From positions 1,302,001 to 1,366,000 of the forward strand of contig NZ_CP085953.1 of assembly GCF_020735385.1 (NCBI RefSeq): a stretch of 64,000 bases of DNA. Reading direction: 5' to 3'. The stretch comes from Granulicatella elegans (GTDB taxonomy: Bacteria > Bacillota > Bacilli > Lactobacillales > Aerococcaceae). The position numbers were made by a program, and so were the translations under genes. Numbering within the stretch: position 1 is the first letter of the stretch; each line of letters opens with the position of its first letter. A model generated the notes under the pieces. It was not told the origin of the DNA. It worked only from the letters and a program-made list of their open reading frames with translations, and did not search any database. Shown here piece after piece: positions 9,058-17,867 of this stretch.

Positions 9058-9492
9058 ATGCACGAAAAAGAATTGAAACAATTAAAAGAGAGGCTAAGAG
9101 AAGATGGCGTTAGAATGACCACTCAAAGAATAGCCATTTTAGATTATTTAGCAGAGGCACATCATCCTACTGCAGAAGATATTTATACTGCTATTGTAGC
9201 TAAGGATCCAAATATTAGTATGGCAACCGTTTACAATAATTTAAATAAATTAACATATGAAGGATATTTACTAGAATTAACATATGGAGATGATGCTAGT
9301 AGATATGATTTTAATATCGGGAAGCATTATCATGTTGTTTGTCAAGAATGTGGTATTGTGGAGGATTTATTTTATCCCTTATTAGAAGATGTAGAATCAG
9401 TTGCAGAAAGTTTAACAGGGTATAAAGTTCTAGGACATCGAATGGAAGTTTTTGGAGTTTGTCCAAAATGTCAAAAAAATTATAAAAAGTGA
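9058..9492 (+). CDS. perR: Peroxide stress regulator PerR (Fur family)
   Basis: 144-residue metal-dependent repressor that senses H2O2 through iron-catalysed histidine oxidation. All five regulatory metal ligands of Bacillus subtilis PerR (H37, D85, H91, H93, D104) are present here, shifted by one: H36, D84, H90, H92, D103. The aspartate at 103 is the residue that separates PerR from Fur proteins, which have Glu. Structural zinc is held by the CQEC and CPKC pairs. A winged helix occupies about residues 15-80. It is followed after 19 bases by the deacetylase gene and may be co-transcribed with it. Confidence 0.93.
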   Translation: MHEKELKQLKERLREDGVRMTTQRIAILDYLAEAHHPTAEDIYTAIVAKDPNISMATVYNNLNKLTYEGYLLELTYGDDASRYDFNIGKHYHVVCQECGIVEDLFYPLLEDVESVAESLTGYKVLGHRMEVFGVCPKCQKNYKK

Positions 9493-9511
9493 AGATTAGG
9501 ACGAGGTTACT

Positions 9512-10966
9512 ATGAAGAAAAATTTGAAGGGAATAAAACGATTTGAACCACCTCAAATGATTGCGTTAGCTATCATGATTTTATTGTTAGTATTAGTGGA
9601 GTGGTTTGTAGTTAGCACTTTAGCAAAAAATCACTTAATTAGAAGAAATCAAGAAATCATGAAGAAAGTAGAAGAGGAAGATGCTAAACAATACAATGAA
9701 GCAGTAGAAGTTCAAACTCAAACAATAGGTAATACTGTAATTACTGTTTCCTATCCTACTATTGACCAACAAGTCGTAGAACCTATTCAAAAGCAATTAG
9801 ATGCATTGTTAGAAAAAGCAAAAGAACAATATAAAGATGAATCTATTCGAACTTGGGTATATTTGAAAGTTTATCAATCTCATGTTTTAACGGGAATTCA
9901 AGATGTCTACTATTATCAATCTGTTTATCAGGAAACGAAAAAAGGATTGGAACAAGTAGCTTATGATGAATTAAATCATCAATTAGAAGGAAAAGAAAAG
10001 TCTGGAACAGCTGTTATTAGTGAATTATTTGTGAATGATTTAGAAGTTACGAATCATTTTGTAAAAAAAGCAATGAAAGTTGCTAAGGAACAATCGTTAT
10101 CAGAGGAACAAACGGAGCAGTTGTTAAAAGAATTTGCATATGAAAATTGGAAGAATTTAGATGCCTCTATCATTCAAAATGGATTTAGATTCAATTTGAA
10201 AGAACCTATTCAAACTAGCAATGGAAAAACGTTACGCCAAATTTCATTTGCGTTCCAAGAGCTATTTCCAATTTTAAAGAGTGATCGTATTCCTGAAAGC
10301 CAACAAGAAGCTTATGAAAGTTGGAAAAATCAATTAGAAGAACGTTTAAATGAAAAACGTGTAGCAATTAGTTTTGATGATGGTCCAAGTAGTGAGTTGA
10401 CTCCGAAAGTATTAGAGATTTTAAAACGTTATGGAGTTCATGCAACATTTTATATTATGGGGAAACATGTTCCTGGTAATGAAGAGATTATTAAACAAAT
10501 TATTGATGAAGGACACGAGGTAGGAAATCATTCTTACAGTCATCCGTTGTTAACTACGTTAACTCCTGAAGGAGTCTATAAACAAGTAGCCGATACTCAA
10601 AAGTTAATTGGGGATGCTACTGGTGGAATTCGTCCAACAACTTTAAGACCTCCATATGGTGGTTTTAATCGTATGGTTGCAGAACAAGCAGGTATCGCAA
10701 TTTTAAATTGGTCTGTGGATACTTTAGATTGGAAGAATCGTAATGTGAATAGTATTCTTCAAGAAGTTAGAGAAGGAACTTATAATGGTTCGATTATTTT
10801 AATGCACGATATTCATCCAAAAACAGTTGAAGCTTTACCAAGATTATTAGATTTCCTACAACAGGAAGGATATGCAATTGGTTCAATTGAAGAATTAATG
10901 GGTGGACAAGCAATGTTACCAAATCATGTATACTTCGATAGAAAATCACATAAAGAAGTTCAATAA
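9512..10966 (+). CDS. pgdA: Membrane-anchored peptidoglycan/polysaccharide deacetylase (PgdA-like)
   Basis: 484 residues. One N-terminal membrane anchor (about 14-36) is followed by an extracytoplasmic region of roughly 200 residues resembling the N-terminal domain of streptococcal PgdA, then a NodB-homology (CE4) domain from about 285. The CE4 motifs are complete: SFDDGP with D289-D290, HSYSH with H340 and H344, RPPYGG, and LMHDIHP. The expected reaction is removal of acetyl groups from GlcNAc in peptidoglycan, giving lysozyme resistance. The position behind perR hints at stress-linked expression. Substrate could instead be another surface glycan. Confidence 0.85.
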   Translation: MKKNLKGIKRFEPPQMIALAIMILLLVLVEWFVVSTLAKNHLIRRNQEIMKKVEEEDAKQYNEAVEVQTQTIGNTVITVSYPTIDQQVVEPIQKQLDALLEKAKEQYKDESIRTWVYLKVYQSHVLTGIQDVYYYQSVYQETKKGLEQVAYDELNHQLEGKEKSGTAVISELFVNDLEVTNHFVKKAMKVAKEQSLSEEQTEQLLKEFAYENWKNLDASIIQNGFRFNLKEPIQTSNGKTLRQISFAFQELFPILKSDRIPESQQEAYESWKNQLEERLNEKRVAISFDDGPSSELTPKVLEILKRYGVHATFYIMGKHVPGNEEIIKQIIDEGHEVGNHSYSHPLLTTLTPEGVYKQVADTQKLIGDATGGIRPTTLRPPYGGFNRMVAEQAGIAILNWSVDTLDWKNRNVNSILQEVREGTYNGSIILMHDIHPKTVEALPRLLDFLQQEGYAIGSIEELMGGQAMLPNHVYFDRKSHKEVQ

Positions 10967-10974
10967 TAAACTTA

Positions 10975-11107
10975 TCAAATTACTTGATTTTTTGATAGAG
11001 TTACGTTAATCTATTAGTGTGTTTTAACACAGACTTTGTACCGAGTTTTGCGATTCACCAACGTTTTACTCAGTAGAAGGAATATTATAAGAAAGAGGTG
11101 TTTAGAA
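10975..11107 (+). promoter_or_regulatory. rpsO leader region
   Basis: The 141 bases before rpsO hold TTGATA-like -35 elements near 10984-10996 and a small GTGTTTTAACAC hairpin. Long 5' leaders of rpsO are often bound by S15 for autoregulation. I can see only short stems here, so an S15-binding leader is possible but unproven. Confidence 0.3.
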
Positions 11108-11377
11108 ATGGCTATTTCTAAAGAACAAAAAAACGCAATCATCAAAGAGTACGCGATTAAAGAAGGAGATACTGGTTCACCAGAAGTACAAATTGCTGTA
11201 CTTACTTACGAAATCAATCACTTAAACGATCATATTCGTGTACACAAAAAAGACTACCACTCAAATCGTGGTTTATTGAAAAAAGTTGGTCACCGTCGTA
11301 ACTTATTAGCTTACTTACGTAACAAAGATATCCAACGTTACCGTGAGTTAATCAACCGTTTAGGTTTACGTCGTTAA
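11108..11377 (+). CDS. rpsO: 30S ribosomal protein S15
   Basis: 89-residue primary 16S rRNA-binding protein of the small-subunit central domain. Start ATG 11108 follows GAAAGAGGTG. The open frame extends 24 codons upstream, but the protein starting MAISKEQKN has exactly the family length. Conserved segments [22 protein letters not shown] and RRNLLAYLR are all there. It is transcribed alone, with a strong terminator 20 bases after the stop. Confidence 0.98.
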   Translation: MAISKEQKNAIIKEYAIKEGDTGSPEVQIAVLTYEINHLNDHIRVHKKDYHSNRGLLKKVGHRRNLLAYLRNKDIQRYRELINRLGLRR

Positions 11378-11397
11378 TCAAAAGATTCAACAAGTCT

Positions 11398-11429
11398 CAC
11401 TCCATCGTTTTTCGGTGGGGTGTTTTTTT
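11398..11429 (+). terminator. Terminator of rpsO
   Basis: CACTCCATCG (11398-11407), a T5 loop and CGGTGGGGTG (11413-11422), followed by seven Ts. Confidence 0.9.
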
Positions 11430-11430
11430 A

Positions 11431-11458
11431 TGAAAAAAGACGACCGAAGTGTCGTCTT
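11431..11458 (-). terminator. Terminator of the reverse-strand S51 peptidase gene
   Basis: AAGACGAC (11437-11444) pairs with GTCGTCTT (11451-11458). Read on the reverse strand, a six-T run follows the stem. Confidence 0.85.
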
Positions 11459-11475
11459 AATAGGGTCATGATTGT

Positions 11476-12195
11476 TTACAGTGAAATAATCTGATCATTC
11501 GTATTCATTTTTTTGAAAATTTTATTTTTTAAGAGATACGCTTCTCCGTATAATTCTTCTATTCCATCATGTCCATAAATATAAGTTCCATCTGGGAAAA
11601 TATAAAATTCTTGATTCATACTATCTTTCGTAGCGATTTCTTTAATGACATGTTTTCCATCTAAATATTCGTGTTTTAAAAAATTATAATGAGGAATGAC
11701 TTGCTTCGTTGTTAATCCTAAGCCTGGTATAAATCTTTGATAGTTTGAATCGATGCTTTCTCCTTCTAATTCAGGATGAGCGTAAACAGTTTCTGCTGCA
11801 TTCATTGTTCCAGCACTAATACCAATGATGACACCTTCAAACGACTGAATTTTTTTAGTTAATTGAATTTCTTGGAAAAATTGATTTTGTGTAGGAACAT
11901 GCCCACCGGATAAAATGACTAAATCGACTTCATTTAAATAGTCTTGAATATCTACATTTTGGCGGTGGTCAAAAATAATAAATGGATCAAAATGTAGTCC
12001 AACTTCTTCAAATCCTAATTTTGTATAAGATGAAAAGTCATTTGTTAATTCAAATGCATCTGGATCAGAAGAAATATATAAGGTTTTAATGGTTGATTTA
12101 CCGAGAACGTTTTTCAAGTTTTCAACGAAACCATTCGCAGTATTAACTTTATAAGATTCAGGAATGCTTGCACTACTTGTTAAAAAATATTTCAT
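11476..12195 (-). CDS. S51 family peptidase (dipeptidase E-like)
   Basis: About 239 residues with a class I glutamine-amidotransferase-like fold used as a serine peptidase. The nucleophile elbow is GISAGTMNAAE, with the serine at about 127, preceded by the family segment LVILSGGHVPTQNQFF. Bacterial S51 enzymes cleave Asp-X dipeptides or related peptides. The first ATG (12204) overlaps the GAAAGG ribosome site, while the ATG three codons later (12195) is 9 bases from it and is preferred. It is a single-gene unit on the reverse strand. Similar proteins process cyanophycin, which is unlikely here. Confidence 0.82.
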   Translation of the reverse strand: MKYFLTSSASIPESYKVNTANGFVENLKNVLGKSTIKTLYISSDPDAFELTNDFSSYTKLGFEEVGLHFDPFIIFDHRQNVDIQDYLNEVDLVILSGGHVPTQNQFFQEIQLTKKIQSFEGVIIGISAGTMNAAETVYAHPELEGESIDSNYQRFIPGLGLTTKQVIPHYNFLKHEYLDGKHVIKEIATKDSMNQEFYIFPDGTYIYGHDGIEELYGEAYLLKNKIFKKMNTNDQIISL

Positions 12196-12307
12196 AAAAT
12201 TCATCCTTTCAATGTCTATAGGATAAGCCTAAAAGAGAAAAAAATTTTTGTCAATAATGAAGCTATACTACGATAAAATGAAACTGATAAGAGGAAAGGA
12301 ATTTTGA

Positions 12308-12858
12308 ATGACAATTAGAGTAGCAACAATAGAAGATGCACCAGTATTAGTAGAAATTTATCGCTATTATGTAGAAAAAACAGTAATTACGTTTGAATAT
12401 GAGGTTCCAAGTGTTGAAGAATTCGAAAGAAGAATTTAAACGACTCTTGAGAAATATCCATATTATGTAGTCGAAGAAGAGGAAGAAGTGCTTGGTTATG
12501 CCTATGCAGGACCTTTTGCAAGTAGAAAAGCATTCTCATGGTCTAGTGAAATTAGGATTTATTTGAAGCAAGGGCAGTTAAAAAAGGGATATGGAAAAAA
12601 TTATATCAATTGATGGAAGCGAAATTGCAAGAATTGGGGTATCAAAATGTCTATGCTTGCATTGCTACACCTGAAGTGGAAGATGAATATTTAACAAATA
12701 ATAGTGTTCAATATCATGAATATATGGGATATCGATTAGTTGGGGAGTTTAAACGTTGCGGGTATAAATTTGATCGTTGGTATCATATTGTTTGGATGGA
12801 AAAATGGATAGGAGAGCACAAAACTCCAATGGAAGAACCAAAAAGATTTTCAGGTTAA
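12308..12858 (+). pseudogene. GNAT N-acetyltransferase, disrupted by a stop and a frameshift
   Basis: Reading from ATG 12308 gives a GNAT start (MTIRVATIEDAPVLVEIYR) that hits TAA at 12437-12439. The same frame continues as acetyltransferase (YYVVEEEEEVLGYAYAGPF) up to the A6 run at 12595-12600. There the protein jumps to the next frame (KLYQLMEAKLQELGYQNVY) and runs to 12858. Adding one A to the run restores the frame. The likely ancestor is a phosphinothricin-acetyltransferase-like GNAT of about 180 residues. Two independent lesions argue for a real pseudogene, but a base-call error at the A-run cannot be excluded from this sequence. Confidence 0.85.
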
Positions 12859-12908
12859 AAATAAAGATTGTGAAAATTCTATCTAACAGTTTATTTGAAG
12901 CAGTTTCT

Positions 12909-12937
12909 TTGATATTGATTTGTGCAGATGATATAAT
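12909..12937 (+). promoter_or_regulatory. Promoter of trhO
   Basis: TTGATA (12909-12914), 17 bases, TATAAT (12932-12937). A 14-base perfect palindrome AATGAGTACTCATT (12935-12948) overlaps the -10 end and start site. Confidence 0.85.
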
Positions 12938-12972
12938 GAGTACTCATTAAGAAATTACTTTGGAGGTAGTTT

Positions 12973-13953
12973 ATGTCAAAAAAAATTCGAGTACTATTGT
13001 ACTATAAATATGTACCAATTGAAGATGGAGCACAATTTGCTGCAGAACATTTGGAATTTTGTAAATCAATCGGACTAAAGGGACGTATTTTAGTCGCTGA
13101 TGAAGGAATTAATGGAACTGTTTCAGGAGACTATGAAACAACTCAAAAATATATGGACTATGTTCATTCTTTACCAGGAATGGAAGACTTATGGTTCAAA
13201 ATTGATGAAGAAGAAGAACAAGCTTTCAAGAAAATGTTTGTTCGATACAAAAAAGAAATTGTTCATTTAGGATTAGAAGATAATGATTTTGATAATGACA
13301 TTAATCCTTTAGAAACAACTGGAGCTTACTTATCTCCTAAAGAATTCAAAGAAGCTTTATTAGATGAAAATACAGTTGTATTAGATACACGTAATGATTA
13401 TGAATATGATTTAGGACATTTCCGTGGAGCAATTCGTCCAGATATTCGTAACTTCCGTGAATTACCACAGTGGGTTCGTGATAATAAAGAAAAATTCATG
13501 GACAAACGTGTCGTAGTTTATTGTACAGGAGGCGTGCGTTGTGAGAAATTCTCAGGATGGATGGTTCGTGAAGGATATAAAGATGTAGGTCAATTACATG
13601 GTGGTATTGCGACTTACGGTAAAGATCCAGAAGTACAAGGCGAATTATGGGATGGAAAAATGTATGTTTTCGATGAGCGTATTGCGGTAGATATCAACCA
13701 TGTAAATCCTGTTGTAATTGGAAAAGATTGGTTCGATGGTACTCCATGTGAACGTTATGTAAACTGTGCCAATCCAGAATGTAACCGTCAAATTTTAACT
13801 TCAGAAGAAAATGAAGCTAAATATATTGGTGGATGTAGTTCTGAATGCCGTGTTCACCCAAGAAACCGTTATGTAGCTGCAAAAGGATTGACTCCTGCAG
13901 AAGTAATGGAACGTTTAGCTGTAATTGGAGAAGAATTATCAGTTCAAGCTTAA
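12973..13953 (+). CDS. trhO: tRNA uridine(34) hydroxylase TrhO (rhodanese domain)
   Basis: 326-residue cytoplasmic protein of the former UPF0176 family. TrhO uses O2 to hydroxylate U34 in the anticodon wobble position, the first step to 5-methoxyuridine-type modifications. The N-terminal region (1-95) is the family-specific ferredoxin-like part. The central rhodanese domain carries the loop CTGGVRC with Cys at 184 and 190. The C-terminus holds a cysteine-rich segment ([13 protein letters not shown] and GGCSSECR). Start ATG 12973 follows TTTGGAGG. It is a monocistronic unit with its own promoter and terminator. Confidence 0.92.
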   Translation: MSKKIRVLLYYKYVPIEDGAQFAAEHLEFCKSIGLKGRILVADEGINGTVSGDYETTQKYMDYVHSLPGMEDLWFKIDEEEEQAFKKMFVRYKKEIVHLGLEDNDFDNDINPLETTGAYLSPKEFKEALLDENTVVLDTRNDYEYDLGHFRGAIRPDIRNFRELPQWVRDNKEKFMDKRVVVYCTGGVRCEKFSGWMVREGYKDVGQLHGGIATYGKDPEVQGELWDGKMYVFDERIAVDINHVNPVVIGKDWFDGTPCERYVNCANPECNRQILTSEENEAKYIGGCSSECRVHPRNRYVAAKGLTPAEVMERLAVIGEELSVQA

Positions 13954-13962
13954 TTGTAATGT

Positions 13963-14008
13963 AAAACTCTTATTGTAACTGATGTTATAGTAAGAGTTTT
14001 TGTTTTTT
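13963..14008 (+). terminator. Terminator of trhO
   Basis: AAAACTCTTA (13963-13972) pairs with TAAGAGTTTT (13991-14000), followed by a T-rich tail. Confidence 0.8.
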
Positions 14009-14018
14009 CTTAAATCGC

Positions 14019-14047
14019 TTGACAATTTGTATATGGTAGCCAATAAT
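14019..14047 (+). promoter_or_regulatory. Promoter of the vanZ-like gene
   Basis: A perfect TTGACA (14019-14024) lies 17 bases before AATAAT (14042-14047). Confidence 0.8.
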
Positions 14048-14077
14048 GAATTTATTCTAGTAAATAGGAGGGATTTT

Positions 14078-14554
14078 ATGACAAAATCCACTAGAGGAAC
14101 AGTTTCGATTATCATTGCAATTGTGTTAATGGGACTTATATTTTATAGTTCGTCAATGCCTTATCATGATCAATCACTTGTTTCAAATATACAACAACTA
14201 TTGCCATTTCAGCCATTTTCGGATGTACTTTCAAAAATTCATTTTACTTATGCAGATAAAGTCATTAGTATTCCTAGTTTAGGATATGCTCAATTTATTG
14301 AATTTTTTATTCGGAAGGGAGCCCATTTCTTAGTGTATTACTTCATTGGGTATCATTGGACGAGAGGATTAAAAGTGCATCTGAAAAATCCAGGATGGAG
14401 TTTAATGATTGCGATTTTTATTACCGTATTATATGCTATAACGGATGAGTTTCATCAAGGGATGACACCTGGAAGAATACCGCTAATTCAAGATATGGTA
14501 TTAGATAGTTTAGGTGGAGTTTTTGGAGCCTTATTGGGATTTTTAAAAAAATAA
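14078..14554 (+). CDS. VanZ-like membrane protein
   Basis: 158 residues with about four membrane segments. The pattern FIRKGAHFLVYYFIGYHW and the later DEFHQGMTPGR is the signature of the VanZ-like family (named for a teicoplanin-resistance accessory gene). Molecular function is not established. An upstream open frame begins at 14000, but ATG 14078 is preceded by TAGGAGG at 6 bases. A strong terminator follows the stop, so the gene is a unit by itself ahead of comGA. Confidence 0.82.
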   Translation: MTKSTRGTVSIIIAIVLMGLIFYSSSMPYHDQSLVSNIQQLLPFQPFSDVLSKIHFTYADKVISIPSLGYAQFIEFFIRKGAHFLVYYFIGYHWTRGLKVHLKNPGWSLMIAIFITVLYAITDEFHQGMTPGRIPLIQDMVLDSLGGVFGALLGFLKK

Positions 14555-14569
14555 AAAAATATTTTAAAA

Positions 14570-14604
14570 AAAATCGAGAAAAAAATATTTTCTCGATTTT
14601 TTTT
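14570..14604 (+). terminator. Terminator of the vanZ-like gene
   Basis: AAAATCGAGAAAA (14570-14582) pairs with TTTTCTCGATTTT (14588-14600), followed by more Ts. The T-run merges with the candidate comG promoter. Confidence 0.85.
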
Positions 14605-14610
14605 CGTATA
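14597..14610 (+). promoter_or_regulatory. Candidate competence (ComX/SigX-type) promoter of comG
   Basis: A run of eight Ts is followed by CGTATA (14605-14610), one base off the CGAATA core of the streptococcal/lactococcal com-box (T-run then TnCGAATA). It sits 40 bases before comGA, and no ordinary TTGACA/TATAAT pair was seen there. The T-run also belongs to the upstream terminator, so this could be chance. Confidence 0.35.
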
Positions 14611-14650
14611 TATAAGTGACTAGTCAATTTTGTATAAAGGAGGGAGAAAC

Positions 14651-15709
14651 ATGGAGGAGCTAACGAATGAAATTTTATTGGCAGCACTTCAATTCCGCAT
14701 TGATGACATTCATTTATTGCCTTTTGGGGAGGAGTATCGTTTTTATTTACGAGATGGAGAACAGTTATCCTTACTTAAGACAATTGATTCGGATACTGCT
14801 AATCGGTGGATTACTTTTGTAAAGTATCGGTCTGGGATGGATGTAGGGGAAAAACGTAGACCTCAAAGTGGTGCAATGAAATATGAATGGAATAATGGAA
14901 CAAGTATTGAATTAAGGTTATCAGTGATCACAAACTTTAAAATGCAAACTTCCGTTGTGATTCGTTTATTACATTTATCGATGGAGGAGAAAAAATCTGG
15001 AGAGATCTCCACCTATTTTCCAAAAGATATTGAGCTTCTTCAGAGAATGTTGCATTACAAGAGTGGGCTAATATTATTTTCAGGACCCGTTAGCTCCGGA
15101 AAAACGACAACGATGTATCACTTGTTAAGAAACCGTGTCAATGATACAAATTTGCAAGTAATCACAATGGAAGAACCAGTAGAAATGAGTGAACCGTTGT
15201 TTTTGCAAACAGAAATCAATGAAAAAGCAGGAATTACGTATGAATTGCTGATCAAAAGTTCATTAAGGCATCATCCAGATATGATGTTAATCGGAGAAAT
15301 TCGAGATGAAATGACAGCAAAAATGGTAATTCGGGGTGCATTAACAGGGCATTTAATGTTAGCGACAGTTCATGCAAAAGATTGTAAAGGAGTTATTTCA
15401 AGATTAGAGGAATTAGGAGTTACAAAAGACTTATTAAGGCAAACATTAGTTGCAGTAGTAGCACAACGTTTAGTGCCACGATATTGTACTCTTTGTCAGA
15501 GTCATTGTTGCTTCCACTGTAATCATATTCCTCTTTCAAAGAAAAAGGCAACGTTATTTGATATTGCTTATGGAACTTCATTGCAACATTTAATTCAAGA
15601 AGAAGAGGTGTTGAATCCGTTGGAACATCCATTTAATGGAAAGTTGAGGAAAGCTTATGCACTTGGATATATTTCAAAACAAAGTTTCGAAGCCTACCAA
15701 ATCTATTAA
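14651..15709 (+). CDS. comGA: Competence pilus assembly ATPase ComGA
   Basis: 352-residue secretion ATPase of the GspE/PilB family that powers assembly of the competence pseudopilus used for DNA uptake. The Walker A motif is GPVSSGKT (145-152). The Asp-box/Walker B region is MLIGEIRDEMTAK and the His box is ATVHAKD. A Cys-rich zinc-type segment (CTLCQSHCC) lies near 280. Start ATG 14651 follows AAAGGAGGGAG; an open frame 7 codons longer has no good site. It leads a seven-gene comG operon. Confidence 0.95.
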   Translation: MEELTNEILLAALQFRIDDIHLLPFGEEYRFYLRDGEQLSLLKTIDSDTANRWITFVKYRSGMDVGEKRRPQSGAMKYEWNNGTSIELRLSVITNFKMQTSVVIRLLHLSMEEKKSGEISTYFPKDIELLQRMLHYKSGLILFSGPVSSGKTTTMYHLLRNRVNDTNLQVITMEEPVEMSEPLFLQTEINEKAGITYELLIKSSLRHHPDMMLIGEIRDEMTAKMVIRGALTGHLMLATVHAKDCKGVISRLEELGVTKDLLRQTLVAVVAQRLVPRYCTLCQSHCCFHCNHIPLSKKKATLFDIAYGTSLQHLIQEEEVLNPLEHPFNGKLRKAYALGYISKQSFEAYQIY

Positions 15710-16727
15710 GAAATGGTCTAATAAAACGCAAGCATTATTTTTAAGTCAAGTTGGTGAGTTATTAGATGAAGGATTTACTTTGCAAGAAACATTGGAATTT
15801 GCCAAATTATTGATTCCAAAACAAGAAGCCGTCATTAGTATGATGATGGAACATTTATTGATGGGAGAAAGATTTGATGAAGTCTTACATTTGGTAGGAT
15901 ATTCCGATTCTATTTGTTCTCAAATTTATTTGTCGATGTCGACAGGTTCTTTTGCACTTTCTTGCCGTACCATTGGACAATATTTAACCCAAAAAGATAT
16001 TCAACTTAAAAAGTTACGGCAAGTGTTAATTTATCCTTGCATTTTAATAGTTTTTCTAGTTTGTATGGTTGCCGCGATTCGCTATTTATTACTTGGTCAA
16101 CTGCAATCGATGGTCCAAGTGGAAAGTATCAAAGACCATATGATGCTTTATTTGATATGGAATGGCTTTGTTCATTTACCTTGGATTGTATTAGGAGTTA
16201 GTCTATTCATGGGAACTGCAGTTGGCATAGTGTATTTATTTTGGAGAAATAAAACGATTTTGAAACGCATACGATTTTTAACTCGTCTTCCAATTGTAGG
16301 AGGTTTAGTGTGCCAATATTACACATTTTTATATGCAAGAGAATTTGCTTATTTTTTAGGAAATGGTCAGTCATTATTGCAAATGATTGAACAGATGAAA
16401 CAAGCAGGTACAAGCCTTTTAACAAAAGCTATTGCTGAGTTTATTGAAGAGGAGATGCAAAAAGGGACTTCGTTTTCAAGTGCGATTCACCAATTGAATT
16501 TATTTCAACAACCACTCATTTTATTAATTGTTCAAGGAGAATTAACGCATCAACTAGATATCAAATTACGACAATTTTCCAAAAATTCATTTGAAGATTT
16601 TAAAGGAACACTGGAAAAGAAAATTTTGCTTGTTCAGCCAGTTTTATTTATTGGAATTGGGCTCATGATTATGTCAATGTACATTATTTTAATGTTACCA
16701 ACATTAACAATGATAGGAGGAAATTAA
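15657..16727 (+). CDS. comGB: Competence pilus membrane platform protein ComGB
   Basis: 356-residue GspF/PilC-family inner-membrane protein that forms the platform on which the ComGA ATPase acts. It has the two-fold repeat of the family, with membrane segments near residues 125-145, 170-195 and at the C-terminus (about 325-350). It starts inside comGA: ATG 15657 follows GAGGAAAGC, and the two genes overlap by 53 bases. Length is normal. Confidence 0.93.
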   Translation: MHLDIFQNKVSKPTKSIKKWSNKTQALFLSQVGELLDEGFTLQETLEFAKLLIPKQEAVISMMMEHLLMGERFDEVLHLVGYSDSICSQIYLSMSTGSFALSCRTIGQYLTQKDIQLKKLRQVLIYPCILIVFLVCMVAAIRYLLLGQLQSMVQVESIKDHMMLYLIWNGFVHLPWIVLGVSLFMGTAVGIVYLFWRNKTILKRIRFLTRLPIVGGLVCQYYTFLYAREFAYFLGNGQSLLQMIEQMKQAGTSLLTKAIAEFIEEEMQKGTSFSSAIHQLNLFQQPLILLIVQGELTHQLDIKLRQFSKNSFEDFKGTLEKKILLVQPVLFIGIGLMIMSMYIILMLPTLTMIGGN

Positions 16728-16728
16728 G

Positions 16729-17025
16729 ATGAAAAAATTACTAAAAAAGAAAAAAGGATTTACATTAATTGAGTTACTCATTTGTTTATTTATTATCGGG
16801 TTGATGATGCTACTTATTATTCCAAATATTGCAAATCAAAGACAAAAAGCACAGGAGAAATCGGATGCTGCGATTGTGAAAGTTATTGAAAATCAGAAAG
16901 AACTATACAAATTAGACAATAAACCAGATAAAGAACCAACTATAGATGATTTACAGACGGGAAAATATATTACTCAAGAACAAGCAGAAGCCTATAAAAA
17001 AGCAACGAAAAATTCAGCACAATAG
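16729..17025 (+). CDS. comGC: Major competence pseudopilin ComGC
   Basis: 98-residue type IV prepilin-like protein and main subunit of the competence pilus. The prepilin peptidase site KKKKGFTLIELL is intact: cleavage follows Gly10, and Glu at mature position 5 is present. A single hydrophobic helix follows. The rest is short and charged, as expected for ComGC. It starts one base after the comGB stop with AGGAGG just upstream. Processing would need ComC, which is not in this window. Confidence 0.95.
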   Translation: MKKLLKKKKGFTLIELLICLFIIGLMMLLIIPNIANQRQKAQEKSDAAIVKVIENQKELYKLDNKPDKEPTIDDLQTGKYITQEQAEAYKKATKNSAQ

Positions 17026-17047
17026 CTATCACTAAGGAGGAACTTCT

Positions 17048-17494
17048 ATGAAATCTCATGCATTTACTCTCGTAGAGCTACTCGTTTCATTCAGCATTCT
17101 AATTATATTATTATGGTTAGTTCCTCCGGCTATAGTGGATTTTGGAGAAACGTATCAAGAAAAAGTGTTTATGAAGCAGTTTGAAAATGATTTAAAATTG
17201 GTGCAGGCGAGTGCACAGGCAACGGGGAAAAATTCAACAGTAGAAATAAATAATCCTAATAATAATTATTATCACTTGAGCTGTCCAGGAAATGAATCAT
17301 TAAATGCATATAGAATAATACCCAAAAGTATTTCGACAACCAATATTCCTTTAATTCGATTTAGAGGAGAAACAGGGAATATAACAACATTTAATGAGTT
17401 TCCAGAAATAACATTTAATGGGAAAAAATATTCTTATAGGTTTAGATTTCAATTAGGTGGAGGTAGGTATTATGTTGAAGTTTCAAAAAAATAA
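17048..17494 (+). CDS. comGD: Minor competence pseudopilin ComGD
   Basis: 148-residue minor pseudopilin. The N-terminus HAFTLVELLVSFSILIILL carries a class III signal (cleavage before Phe6, Glu at mature position 5) and one membrane helix. The C-terminal globular part is mostly predicted strand (for example KKYSYRFRFQLGGGRYYVEV). Start ATG 17048 follows AAGGAGG. It overlaps the start of comGE by 23 bases. Confidence 0.9.
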   Translation: MKSHAFTLVELLVSFSILIILLWLVPPAIVDFGETYQEKVFMKQFENDLKLVQASAQATGKNSTVEINNPNNNYYHLSCPGNESLNAYRIIPKSISTTNIPLIRFRGETGNITTFNEFPEITFNGKKYSYRFRFQLGGGRYYVEVSKK

Positions 17495-17867
17495 AGCTTA
17501 TGCATTTGTAGAAGCTTTAATTGCATTAATGATTGCGACTTTAACCGTATTGTTACTATCTTTCATATTGGGAAATTCTTTAAAAAGAGAGAAAAATGAA
17601 ACATGTACATTAAACGAATATTCAAATCAGTTAATGAAATTACATGAGAGTAGGCTATCAGTTCCTTATACTAAAAAAAATAAGGGAAAAGTGCTTGATT
17701 CTAAAAATAAAGAAGAAAAATCTTCCAAAACTAAAGAACAATTCCATTATAAAAAATCTACTTCAAAAATAGCACCGACTTCTATTTCCATTCATTGTAA
17801 TAAAGAGGAGGTGATTCAAATTGAAGGGATGGGTTCTACGGAAAAAGTCAGCATTTCTTCTGATTGA
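17472..17867 (+). CDS. comGE: Minor competence pseudopilin ComGE
   Basis: 131 residues beginning MLKFQKNKAYAFVEALIALM, a degenerate prepilin signal with a following hydrophobic helix, as seen in ComGE proteins. The middle is unusually Lys/Ser-rich (residues about 55-95), so similarity to known ComGE is by position and N-terminus only. A GTG at 17457 opens the frame earlier, but ATG 17472 has GGTGGAGG at 8 bases. It overlaps comGD in front and comGF behind. Confidence 0.8.
   Translation: MLKFQKNKAYAFVEALIALMIATLTVLLLSFILGNSLKREKNETCTLNEYSNQLMKLHESRLSVPYTKKNKGKVLDSKNKEEKSSKTKEQFHYKKSTSKIAPTSISIHCNKEEVIQIEGMGSTEKVSISSD

Noticed and set aside
12610-12858. Stand-alone 82-residue GNAT-like gene
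   Set aside because: It is the 3' part of the broken acetyltransferase at 12308-12858. Its start codon lies inside the domain and has no ribosome site.
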